64,000 nt of DNA, taken from contig JAVIAB010000124.1 of the NCBI GenBank assembly GCA_032433765.1, positions 76,502,119 through 76,566,118 on the forward strand, in the 5' to 3' direction. This DNA is from Megaustenia siamemsis (Eukaryota > Mollusca > Gastropoda > Stylommatophora > Ariophantidae). This document shows positions 1-10,018 of this stretch, piece after piece; within the stretch, counting starts at the first letter, position 1; the number at the start of each line of letters is the position of its first letter. The notes beneath the pieces are model-generated. The model worked only from the letters and a program-made list of their open reading frames with translations. It had not been told where the DNA came from and did not search any database. The position numbers were made by a program, and so were the translations under genes.

Positions 1-31
1 CACTGGTGTAATCCTGACTATAGTATCCTAG

Positions 32-138
32 CATGTGTGTGTGACACACGGCATAGAGTCTACATGTGTGTGTGACACACAGCATAGAGTGTCTACGTGT
101 GTGTGACACAGAGCATAGAGTGTCTACATGTGTGTGTG
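32..138. repeat. Short tandem repeat, about 32-bp unit
   Basis: About three imperfect copies of a unit built from GTGTGTGTGACACAC followed by GCATAGAGTGTCTAC. The GTGTG/CACAC part is self-complementary, so each unit could form a small hairpin. No coding signal is seen. Confidence 0.7.
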
Positions 139-251
139 CAGATTAGTGGGAGAATATTGTTAATGATCTTGAACAGTGACATGTTGATTGTCACATTACA
201 GTTGAACACGTCACATGTTCAATTTAAAGGAAGATGACGAATGTCTGTCAC

Positions 252-375
252 TTGCTTTCTAATTTGACTTTCATTATTGAAACAGTTGCTTTCTAATTTG
301 ACTTTCATTATTGAAACAGTTGCTTTCTAATTTAACTTTCATTATTGACACAGTTGCTTTTTAATTTGACTGTGG
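252..375. repeat. 34-bp tandem repeat, about 3.5 copies
   Basis: Units start at 252, 286, 320 and 354. Each begins TTGCTTTCTAATTTGAC and ends with TATTGAAACAG or a close variant. The last copy degenerates. Confidence 0.8.
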
Positions 376-430
376 TTCAGACTTCCTTAAAAGCATATCC
401 TTCAGGTTTGAAACACTGAGATATTTGGCC

Positions 431-432
<2 letters not shown>

Positions 433-509
<77 letters not shown>
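433..509. repeat. (AT)n microsatellite
   Basis: About 77 bp of pure alternating AT. A much shorter AT run follows near 547-560. Confidence 0.95.
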
Positions 510-512
<3 letters not shown>

Positions 513-3500
513 CAGTTATGTTAACATAGAATCAGTATACCTGTGTATATATATATATATAAATAGTTATATTTAATCATTTGTGGTTGCAATTACGAGT
601 TCATAAATGTGTTCAGTTAAACAGAGCTGGAGAACTGGACTCGTAATCACTTGTATATTAATACCCATTTTGCCTGCAATGTTTCATAGACAATTGTTGT
701 GATTGAGAAAACTTTAAGAGATGCCAGATCATCCAAATCAGCTGGACATTTAAATAGTTGGATGTGGATGGATATTTCTACAGAAACAAACTACTAACAC
801 ATTGATTCAGGAGTCCATGAGAGGCAAGAACAGCATGTTAAAGGAACTCAAATGTTCTATAATAGGAGATAATGTTGTTCAAACAAGTGACCAGTAGTTA
901 TTGTCCACTTGAAGAGATATCTTTTTTAAAAAAATGACAAAGTTAAAAGCTAATTGTGATGAATAGATAATGTTCTTATCTTTCTTAATTACTATCATAG
1001 CATTTTATTGTCATAGTATGATGTTTATAGATACAAGCAAAATTAGTTAGTTTCGCACTTTTGAGTTTGTAGACATTTTTTCCCCCAATGAGAGTAGTTT
1101 AGAGTATGTGCATGTCTTTGTTTTGTACAAATAATCAGTCTTCCATTCATGTTACAAGTATACTTTTATTAACATATTATCTAGGTGCACACTTTTGTAT
1201 GAAGGACTGTATCACTTGTTGGTGATTGTTACAATGTTTGAGACCACCAAATGTGGTTTCATCATCCTAGCACATGTTCCACTTCTGGTGTCGGGAGAAT
1301 AAAGATCTCATGCAGTGTGCTTTAAGTACAAGAAATTGGAAAGTGGTTAGAGGACACTTTGAAACCAGCACAATTATGAACATGAAGCAACTAGTCTCAT
1401 GGAGCATGGCTGGTGCTGCAATATCACCTATGAGCAGATCTCATATAATCAAGCAGGAAACCAGTATTGGCAATCTTGTATATCCTAGTGCTAACAGGCA
1501 ATGTTATATAATCAAGTCAAGACATCAGAGTGCTAATGGGCAATGTTATATGTAATCAAGTCAAGATAACCAAGTTCTAACGGGCAGTTTTTTGTTTGGC
1601 AATAATGGTCATAAATAAAAGAATTGACTTTCTAGAGCTATGACCACAAGGTCTTCTTTAAGTGAGTAAACAAGCAAGAAGAGAGTAAACAAAACAGTCC
1701 ATCTGTAGACAGGATATGATCAGTTACTATAAAATAATTACAGTTCATATTGCACCGTTCTGGTGTATTGTAACTGTTATGTGCTGAATTGGTTTATACC
1801 TGGGGATCGGCCCATAAAGGGGTACCTATGCTCCCTAGCTTATGTTCTCAAATAATTTTATCAACGTATTACAACTTTATTTTATATTGAAGGAAATGTT
1901 CATGAGGTTCAGCTTATTGGATCAATGACATCATCATTGGTTGATCATTCATGGGGCTTTTCTTGCAATTGATTTTCACAGGAATCGATGGGGAGAGAAA
2001 GATTGATTCCACATCAACTTGATGTTTGTTGTCTCACACAGAAATTGTTTGCCAACACTTACAGTATATATATCACCATATCAGATTTGATGACTATATC
2101 AACTTATCATATCTTGTATAAATATTGACTTATGAACACTGAAAATATTTATTTTTGACCAAAAACAGGAGTGAAACCAGACTTTTAATGTAATGTTTTT
2201 GAGATAAGGAAAGACAATTTACTGACAAGTGGATCAGACTTTGTGATGTGACATTAGTTTTACAACCAGTTTTAAATAATCTTAATGTTCCTTCTAAAAT
2301 GATCATTATTTGATTGGTTTTTGCAGCCAGTGAATTCTGTTCTATGTTGTGTTTACCAATGTTTTATCTTTAAAAAAAAAATGCCGCTATGTATAAACCT
2401 GAACTTGTACTTCTTTTTACTACTGAGCATATCAAATTCTATCTTATTATTATTATTGTTGACAATATATATATATAATATATGACCTATATATATTACA
2501 CACACACATACACAAAACAAAGTAAAATAAAACTTGCTGATGTGACTATGGAGTTTGAGGGCATTTTTTTGTTGACATTCATTTGGCCATGCTTTCACCA
2601 GACCATGTGTGTGTTATTGTTTGATGATATTAGAGATCACATCATCATACTAGTTAAATCATCATTCACTTTGCTTCATAGTAATCTTTTCATTCAAGAG
2701 ATGGTATACTGATATTGTAAACATTTTTGTTTAATGGGAGAAATCTGGTTGTGCTGGATCAACAGTCTTGCAACTGCTCAAGCCATGTGTTGAATTAAAT
2801 ACAAATGTTGCTTCTATTAACAATTTGTAGGATATTTTTAAATATCTGAATGGTGAAGACAACTGGTATTGTGAGAAAGATGGATGTAGAATACAAGATT
2901 TATTATGAAGTCATTACTGATGTGTGCTGTTGCTCATGGAAAATGATAAATGACACCATATTCCCATACAACTATCAAAGTGTGGAAGGAACCTTTCCTT
3001 TAAAACACCGATCTGACATTCAAATACTGAGGTCCAGGTAACTCAAGTCCCAAAATGTACATTAAGATCATGACCTACAAATACACTGTGGGGAAACCCC
3101 CATGAGAAAGCAGTCAAATCTTTAAGCCCAAAGGAGGAGAAAGATAATCCTGACAGCCAATCATCTTTGAGATAAATGAGGTCATGACTGTTGTTTGAGG
3201 GGAAACAACCCTTGATAATAAACAACTACTGCTTTGCTAGAAAGGTCAAGGAAAAGCAAAAGCTGTTGAAGCAATCCAAAATGATGTGTGCTGAATGTCA
3301 AGCCAATCACAGGTGGTGATAGATGACCAACTGTTGGTCCATACACATTCTTCTTTCCTCATCACATCGTGATTTGTGCACTTTCTCTACCTCTCCTCTA
3401 ACACCTCCACAGCACTGAGGAAAAAGTGAGTGTTCTCTGGAATCTGCATGAATCTGCAGTTTGCTTCCTACCATGTTATTTGTGGCCTTAGTTATTTCAT

Positions 3501-3870
3501 GAATCCATCATTTCATGGTATTTTGTTCATGTGTTGCTACATTCAAAGACAAAATCAGAAGCAAGAACATCAGAAAAAGACAGACACCAGTGTCAGTTAC
3601 ATCCAAAAACAATATAAAGGTTTGGTCTGTAACAAAATTACTCATAAAAGCTCTGCTTGAGAACAGGGGTGAAATGGGAAAATAATCAAGGGCAGACCTT
3701 AAAAAATGCCAGATAAAAGAAATAGTTCAGACCATGAATAAGACACCATGTAAACTGATGGAATTTGTCTCAAGCATTTCATTTTTTCCTCGAGGCAACA
3801 CAATTATCAGAGGACAGTGAAGGAATGCAAATCTCGTGTGAGTGAAGAAGATATGTGACCAATAGTGGGC
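510..3870. other. No gene recognised; AT-rich sequence
   Basis: Only short open frames of low complexity are present and none resembles a known protein. A weak 38-bp duplication (AATGTTATATAATCAAG-type) lies at about 1490-1590, and an AT/CA-rich stretch at 2460-2515. This could be intergenic sequence downstream of TRNT1 or the intron of an unseen gene. Confidence 0.5.
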
Positions 3871-3873
3871 TAT

Positions 3874-4245
3874 CTGTCTATCTAATATCCTTTTGAGCTG
3901 TCATAGGGCAGAAATGCTAGGCGCTTTGAGTCGAGCATTAAACCTTATACAGGACCTGTATTGTATCTCACCACATAAGTTCTGGGCGAGATGTTAAATT
4001 TCGGTGATTGAGCTGGTGGTGTTTGCTCTTGTTGCCTCTCACCTCAGTGTTCTTTTTAGTGTTTCTCTAGGTCAGCCTCTTTTTCTTTTACCCTGTGGTT
4101 CCCTTTTCAGGCCTGCTTTGAGATTCTCTTGTTGTCTCTTCTTATCACATGGCCAAAATAAGACCACCACCTTCTCTTAATTATAGTTGATCTTTTTGGA
4201 TGCTTTGTCATTTCTCTTATTTCTGCCCCTAGTCTTGAATTCATT
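3874..4245 (-). mobile_element. Old LINE-A 3' end fragment
   Basis: Read on the minus strand, this matches the end of the last ORF and the 3' end of the intact LINE at 14730-17346. The shared parts include the stretch encoding the basic [15 protein letters not shown] tail and a 3' terminus related to GGCTCGAAAGGTCAATAG followed by GATAG repeats. Many substitutions and indels show it is an older, 5'-truncated copy. It has no intact frame. Confidence 0.7.
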
Positions 4246-4261
4246 CCAGTATATTACTTAA

Positions 4262-4990
4262 TGAAATAAACACGACAAGCAAAAAATATGGATTAGATAT
4301 GAATATCAAAAAGACGAAAACTATGATCATAAACAAAGAAAATACTCAAAACCTACGAGTGGATATCAAAATTGAAGGAATAGACCGGGAGACAGTTCAG
4401 AACTACAACTACCTTGGACATACTATAACCAGTGATGAAAAATGTACAACAGAAATAAACAAAAGAATAGGAATGGCAAAAAGTAATTTTAATGCCATGA
4501 AAAATATACTAACATCAAAACAAATAACACCAGGGCTAAAACTAAGAATAGCAAAATGTTATATCTTCTCAATATTCCTGTATGGTGCAGAAACATGGAC
4601 ATTAGACAAGAAAACAGAACAGAGAATACAAGACTGAAATAAAGCCTTTGAAATATGGATTTAAAGAAGAATAGGTAGAATTGGATAGAAAGAAAATATA
4701 AAAAACAATGAAGTCTGAACAACTAAAAATGAAAACAGAACTACTAAATACAAATCAAAGAAGACAAATGCAATTTTTGGGCCATTTTAAAAGACACAGC
4801 AGTCTTCTAAAAGTAATCTTGGAGGAGAAAATACAAGGTAGAAAAGGCAGACCAAGACTAACTTGGACGAGTAACATCAAAAGATGGACAAGTGAGCCTA
4901 TGACAACCAGCACCATCAAAGCAAGAGGTAGATGGCTCCATGGTAGCCAATCTTCGATGCCAAGACAGCACTCAGTGATGATGATGGTAT
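4262..4990 (+). pseudogene. LINE-B2 reverse-transcriptase C-terminal fragment
   Basis: The 4299-4637 frame encodes the C-terminal part of a LINE reverse transcriptase, with the typical motifs [25 protein letters not shown] and [16 protein letters not shown]. After a stop at 4635 the homology continues in broken frames (RRIGRIG, then a GRKGRPRLTW stretch near 4840-4870). It ends near 4987 with a GATGATGATG tail. The same family recurs at 12610, 22605, 36680 and 55335. The N-terminal RT and endonuclease are missing, so this is a 5'-truncated dead copy. Confidence 0.85.
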
Positions 4991-5359
4991 ATGAAGTATT
5001 TTCCTGGAGCATTTTTTCAAATGCATTCAGTTTATTTTCTATCTCTTTTGTTGTTTTTCAGCTCTCACATGCATAAGTTAGGGTGGATAATATATTTGAT
5101 TTGAAAGTCTTAAGCTTTGTTTTTGTGTTTAGTAATTTTGATTTCCATATTTGATCAAGGCCAATCTATAGTTTAGTTGACATGTCATCCTCATTGCAAA
5201 TTGGACAAGTCCATAAGTGCTCAGATCTCCACCTAAGTACATACAGTGGCTAATGACACCAGTAATATGGTGGTTTACAAGTCCTCTTTGGCCCATTTTG
5301 TTCATGGTTGCAGATTCAGTCATTTTTAACCTTACATTATGATACTGTCATAAAAATTA

Positions 5360-5550
5360 TATCTATCTATCTATTGTCCTTTCGAGCCGAAGATGGCACA
5401 TAGGCAGAACCACAATCTTAAAAACAGAAACCTTATGTGCCAAAGTGGCACATTTTGCAGAGATTACTGCTTTTAAAATCTTGATCGAAATTTCTTGATC
5501 GATGGCTTGATAAGCTGTCATTGTAAAAAAAATGTATTGTTTCAGAAACA
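5360..5550 (-). mobile_element. SINE with LINE-A-type tail, target-site duplication
   Basis: A 191-bp insertion bounded by a perfect 13-bp duplication, GTCATAAAAATTA, at 5347-5359 and 5551-5563. On the minus strand its 3' end is GGCTCGAAAGGACAATAG followed by GATA repeats. The body includes CCACTTTGGCACATAAGG-like text also found at 61247-61519. The shared 3' end with LINE-A suggests it was copied by that LINE's machinery. Confidence 0.85.
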
Positions 5551-5639
5551 GTCATAAAAATTAGCACCTTAAAATCTAAATTTTTTAAATCTGACAGTTT
5601 GATGAGACATTCATGTCCTGGGCTGTATCTCCACTTCTC

Positions 5640-6610
5640 CAGCATTGGACGAGGAGTTTGTAGAGGTGGGGCAGGAGTGTTTCACAATTTCCCTTGAGTA
5701 TTTCGGCTGGGATGTTGTCATTACCAGAAGCTTTTCATCTTGAGAGGTCACGGATGACATCATGAAGTTCCTTCTCTATAGGTTCATTGTCCAGTTCAGT
5801 CAGCACTGAGTATTCTGGAACTAGCTGGTCTAGGAGTGGGCTTGCTGGTCTGTTTTCAGAATAGAGATTTGAGTAATGTTCGACCCATCTTTCCAGCTGT
5901 TTAGTTTTATCACTGAAAGGCTCACCATTTGTGTCTTTTAAGGGAGCAATTTTTGATCTTCTGCTTTCTCCATGCATTTCTGAATGGCATTATTGAACAG
6001 GACTTTGGTTGTCAGGTAATTTTGTTGCAGCGATGTATTGGCCTGGATGGTTCTCTAGATTTGTATATCATTTTGATGGTTGCCTTCACTTTACTTATGA
6101 CAAGTGTCACAGTCTGCTCTCTGGTATGCTCTGGTTTTTCCAACATTATTTAAGTGTCGTCTGCGAATTAGGACTAAGTCTAGCTGGTGCCAATGCCTGG
6201 ACCTTAGATGGCGCCATTTTGCTTTTTGTCGGTTCTTAACGCTGATAAAGGTGTTGGTAGCATACAGGTTGTTAAGGGAACAAAATTCTAGAAGTCTCTA
6301 ATCATTATCATTTATTTTGCCAATACCATGATGACCTAGGCATGATGACCATGAGTGATGGTTAGATCCAATGCGTGATCGCCCTGATCGTCCAGCACGT
6401 AAAGTTGTTCTATTGAATCCAAGGTAACTTGGAGCATCTCGTAAAATTGATCTTTATCTTCTGTGGTTGCTGCCATTGTTGGTGTGGTGCTGATTGTGTT
6501 AATTGGTCCAGTCTTTGAATGGATTTTTTGTGCTATTATCCATTCTGATGTACCATTTGGGGTGTTTATAGAATGTATGAGCTTATTATGCCCATCAAAA
6601 CCCACTCCAT
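5640..6610 (-). pseudogene. LINE-F endonuclease to RT fragment
   Basis: On the minus strand the 6336-6815 frame contains a degenerate endonuclease segment (TMAATTEDKDQFYEMLQ, followed by a damaged version of the LLGDFNARVG motif). The 5735-5977 frame contains the linker and start of the RT (KDTNGEPFSDKTKQLERW and YSNLYSENRPASPLLDQL). Beyond an in-frame TGA at about 5735 the RT motif KASGNDNIPAEILKG continues to about 5640. The copy has at least two frame breaks and a stop. It is a dead fragment of a non-LTR element distinct from LINE-A and LINE-B. Confidence 0.8.
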
Positions 6611-6635
6611 GTAAGTGAGGCTGCTCAGGTTTTAG

Positions 6636-6657
6636 CCCCCCCCCCCCCCCCCCCCCC
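6636..6657. repeat. Poly(C) tract, C22
   Basis: A run of 22 C on the plus strand. On the minus strand it would read as a poly-Gly run in the surrounding broken LINE frame. Confidence 0.9.
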
Positions 6658-6819
6658 AGTTCCTCTTTGAAGTGGTGTTCCTTAGGAGGGACAAGGATCG
6701 TTACGTTCAGAACCAAAGTTGAATTGCAGGGGATGTCAGAAGATAGATAATACACCACCGACTGCAATTCTACTATTTTCCAACAAAAGGTGGTATGTGG
6801 TACGTTGTCCTCCAAACGA

Positions 6820-7205
6820 ATGACAATTCATTTCAGCCTTCCAAAAGGTTCACTATTATCTCCAGTGTTGTTTAACGCCTACACAGTAAGGATCACAAGC
6901 AAGTAAATCTTGTGATGGGGCAGGACATTATCATATGCTGGTAATCTTTAGGTATATTGCCAGGGCAGAGACAGAGAGAGTATTGTGGGAGAAATTCAGA
7001 GTTTGATCATATAAGCAAGAGGTGTAGAGAGGCAGGAGCACTTGTGAACCCAACAAAGGTAATGGTAATGTGGTTCTCACTGAATAATTGTATAGGTAAT
7101 GACAAATGTGAGTCAGAGGTCATGGAGAGAACCCTGGCAATGGGGTACCCAGGAATGTGGTTTGATTGCAGTCTTGCCTTAGCCAAGCATGTAGACCATG
7201 GCCAT
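6820..7205 (+). pseudogene. LINE-C reverse-transcriptase fragment
   Basis: The plus-strand frames resemble the RT of the RNase-H-bearing LINE at 50518-52400: a degraded LPKGSLLSPVLFNAYT motif at about 6838-6885, then a damaged active-site region. The 6957-7226 frame then gives CREAGALVNPTKVMVMWF and LALAKHVDH, which align with the thumb region of that element (SLCFRDHVDH). Several stops are present and no RNase H follows. Confidence 0.75.
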
Positions 7206-7224
7206 CTATCACCTGTCCTACTAT

Positions 7225-7335
7225 GATTACAAGAGGTTGGGTTCGATTCCAGTCACCGTTCCTGATTTACCCAGCCTTAAATGGGTACTGGACCTTTCTG
7301 GGAGTATAGTGGCACCATATCACCCATAAAATGTG
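7225..7335 (+). mobile_element. tRNA-derived SINE fragment
   Basis: A pol III B-box-like motif, GGGTTCGATTCCAG, is followed by the core CCCAGCCTTAAATGGGTAC. The same core occurs, in either orientation, in the SINEs at 10606, 18490, 19823 and 30804. No duplication was found, so the ends are approximate. Confidence 0.6.
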
Positions 7336-7849
7336 TCTATAATATAAGCCACTATAATCTAGAACAAATGTTTGTCATTATCTGCAAAATTGTGCCATCA
7401 TAATCATGTGTAGCCATTGTTTGATAATGCATACATCTGAAACAAAAATATTGCTAACGCACCATCATTTAAGACAAAATTAATTACTGTGATCTATCCA
7501 CGACCTAAGTATATAAGTGGAAATAGCAAACACCTACACCAAATTCATGTTGTTATTGTTTTATTATGTCAGTAAATGTGGACTATGACAAATGAAGCGT
7601 TTTACAAAAAAAAAAACACATTAGCAGACTAAACTCATGCTTCAACCAGTTCGAACAGTCAATAACAAAATAGACAACATTTATGTCTGATTAACTTGAA
7701 GTCCTCACATAACCCTAGATTACAATACCTATCTGTAAATCACTTTTTTTTTACGACACCGTAGTAAAAAATAACACTCACATCAAACCGTACGTGATTT
7801 GCAAAAATAATATTTATTTGGGAATTTTTTTTTACAAGAACATGGAACA

Positions 7850-8240
7850 ACTTAGGAAGGAAAAAATTATGGTGCACAGCCAGACAAACATTATGTGCAC
7901 AACATATGGCTTTTTTTTACAATCAACACAAAAATTTGTTGTCATTCTTCTTGCTTTTGCATAACACAGAGAACAATTTCTTCATGAGGGGCCAGCACCA
8001 GCCTGTGGTTGAATTATGTCAACCGCTGTCAGTTCATATTGCAGAATTTCTTGGATGGATTCTTTGACATCATGACGTAAACTCATGATGTCGTATCTTT
8101 CAATCAAATGTGCATTTATGAATTCTGCAATTTCCAAAGTGAAATTCCGCCTGGGTAGAATTTTCTTTTTATCCTGAGGTTTATTGTGGATGTAAATGGC
8201 ATATGCATTCATATTCAACACTATTAGAACACATAAAGCA
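7850..8240 (-). pseudogene. piggyBac-like transposase C-terminal remnant
   Basis: The 7982-8221 minus frame encodes NMNAYAIYIHNKPQDKK then ILPRRNFTLEIAEFINAHL, the spacing seen near the C-terminus of piggyBac-type (PGBD) transposases. Just downstream, a different frame gives CSLCYAKARRMTTNFCVDC, a CxxC...CxxC pattern like the terminal cysteine-rich domain. A stop and a frameshift separate the two, and the catalytic domain is not visible. The assignment rests on remembered family patterns and is moderate. Confidence 0.45.
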
Positions 8241-9257
8241 CTAAAAATGAAATAATTATCTTCAAATTACAATTTTTGGTAAGTATCCTCTGCATCTAAG
8301 AAACAAAACCGATTCCAGTGAAGGTTCATGAGTGACTAGTGCAAACAATTAGGATTTAGAATTTTACCAGTACACAGGTAAAGGTAACCAGTGCCCATAT
8401 CGGATGCGGTAATTATTTCTTAGTTTCAATCAGATTTATTGCTGGAGATTTGAATGCATTACGCTTTGGCTATCAGAAACATGCTTCATCTGCTGACACG
8501 TTGACCTTTGTAGAGCGTTTGCTGCCCATATGTTCCCTGTACGCTGTTATCTTAGGGTTTGGGCTTGTTTTGTGTCTAAGCCAGTCGAAGAGATTTTCGC
8601 TGACAGCCGAAGATTTCCCTCCGTCAAATGAAAAAATAAAGTGAATTTCTTGAAAATTGAAAACACGCAGTAGAGTGTATATCTTCATTTTGTTGTCTGT
8701 AATGTCCCTTTTTTCTGAAGAAGGCCGCATGTAGGTCCAAACATAAAATATTTTGTATTGTCCTTTTTTGTAAAGCTGCCACCATACTTTGTAGGAGTGT
8801 ATGTAACACCCCACCACTTGTTCCCTGCTACCAGCTTTACCAAGCATTGCATTTATTTGCCTGTTATTTTTTTTATTTTGATTAATTTTCTTGAAAATTG
8901 GCTGAATTTATTTATTTTTTTAAAAACCAACCACGTTTTTACAATAGTGTAGAAGTACTTTTGGCTACGGTGTGTGGAAAAAAATTCAACAACAAATGAA
9001 ACAAATCCAACACTCCAGGGTCACCATAAGTAATAATTAGGAAGATATAGAGAAGGGGCAAATGTTTGCCTACAGCAAACTGTCAAATAAAAAAAAAAAA
9101 TATGCTTTGAGGTGGTAATACTCATGACGGTATCGTAATCTACTTGTGCTATCAACCAATGATTAGTTGCATAATACAATAAAATATTGTAGCCAAAAAA
9201 AGATAAATCACTTACTTCTTGAGGAACATTTTGGTGACCATGTTGTCATTTATATTA
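8241..9257. other. No recognised gene; one unassigned minus frame
   Basis: The 8473-8847 minus frame (124 aa) contains VYVWTYMRPSSEKRD-like and FIFSFDGGKSSAVSENLFDW text that I cannot assign. It might be more of the piggyBac-like element upstream of the C-terminal remnant. No start context or splice borders support a real gene. Confidence 0.4.
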
Positions 9258-9440
9258 CAATCATCATCAAGTACCGGGCCTACTGGCATAGGTGATCATG
9301 TCTCTCCACAACTTTTTATCTCGGCAGCTATTTATCATTTCTGTTGTTGACCTTCTGCCAAGCCATTCTCTTAAGCTGTCATAATTTTTTTCTCTTTGCT
9401 TCCCTCAATCTCTTCGTCCCTCAATCTTTCCAGCTGTTAC
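9258..9440 (-). mobile_element. LINE-B 3' end fragment
   Basis: On the minus strand this matches the last ~180 bp of the RTE-like LINE at 43780-46947, ending in GGCCCGGTACTTGATGATG. It is severely 5'-truncated. It lies within 350 bp downstream of the TRNT1 stop codon. Confidence 0.85.
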
Positions 9441-9492
9441 AATATATTCCAGCTGTTACAATATATTCCAGCTGTTACAATATATTCCAGCT
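9434..9492. repeat. 19-bp tandem triplication at a LINE truncation point
   Basis: Three perfect copies of AGCTGTTACAATATATTCC followed by a partial fourth. The first copy is part of the LINE-B match (its CCAGTTGTTACAATATATTC region), so the repeat arose from LINE sequence after insertion. Confidence 0.85.
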
Positions 9493-9526
9493 GTTTGTAT
9501 ATTACAATATTTCTTCAAAATATCAT

Positions 9527-9532
9527 TTTATT
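9527..9532 (-). promoter_or_regulatory. Candidate TRNT1 polyadenylation signal
   Basis: A minus-strand AATAAA lies 256 nt past the TRNT1 stop codon, in the context ATGGAATAAAATG. It is a plausible 3' end signal, but the sequence is AT-rich and this may be chance. Confidence 0.35.
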
Positions 9533-9787
9533 CCATAGTTTTATGGTGTACTAGAACATGGGATCCTATTTTAAAAGAGTTCTTGTTAATTTTGCTTATC
9601 AATGAAGAATATTCCTCTACCATCACACCTGAATTGAAGGTAAACTTAATCACTAACACAGAAAGACATGCTCACTAAAACACAGCAATTAATAAAAGCT
9701 AACACAAGCTGTCAAAAGTCCATCTGGTTACAGACATTAGCTGCATTCATTGCCACCAACCAAATCTGGATATTCATTAAAAAATTA

Positions 9788-10018
9788 TCACTTTCTCTTG
9801 ATTTTCTTCTGCTGGGGCAGGTTTTCCAACACAGAGGGTATTTTCTCTATAAGATCTTCTTTGGAAAGTTTATATCCACTCTCTTTCCAGATTTTTCGCA
9901 GTTCATTAAGTGTGACTGCAAACTTTGGACCTCTGGGCACTTCATTCTGTGTTAGGTCATGGCCAGTGACTGGAAACTTTGGCAACTCAACTTTGGGGAA
10001 ATCCTCCGCAGCTTTCAT
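9788..10018 (-). CDS. TRNT1: TRNT1 exon 8, last (residues 436-511)
   Basis: 231 nt from TTCATAG/ATGAAA to the stop codon. It encodes [18 protein letters not shown] and [18 protein letters not shown], matching the human C-terminus (FPVSGHDI...LREQWKKSGY). A lysine-rich tail (QQKKIKRK) ends the protein. Confidence 0.94.
   Translation of the reverse strand: MKAAEDFPKVELPKFPVTGHDLTQNEVPRGPKFAVTLNELRKIWKESGYKLSKEDLIEKIPSVLENLPQQKKIKRK

Noticed and set aside
1274..1555. 93-aa plus-strand frame
   Set aside because: No known motif. Its end translates a short 38-bp duplication. No splice or promoter support.
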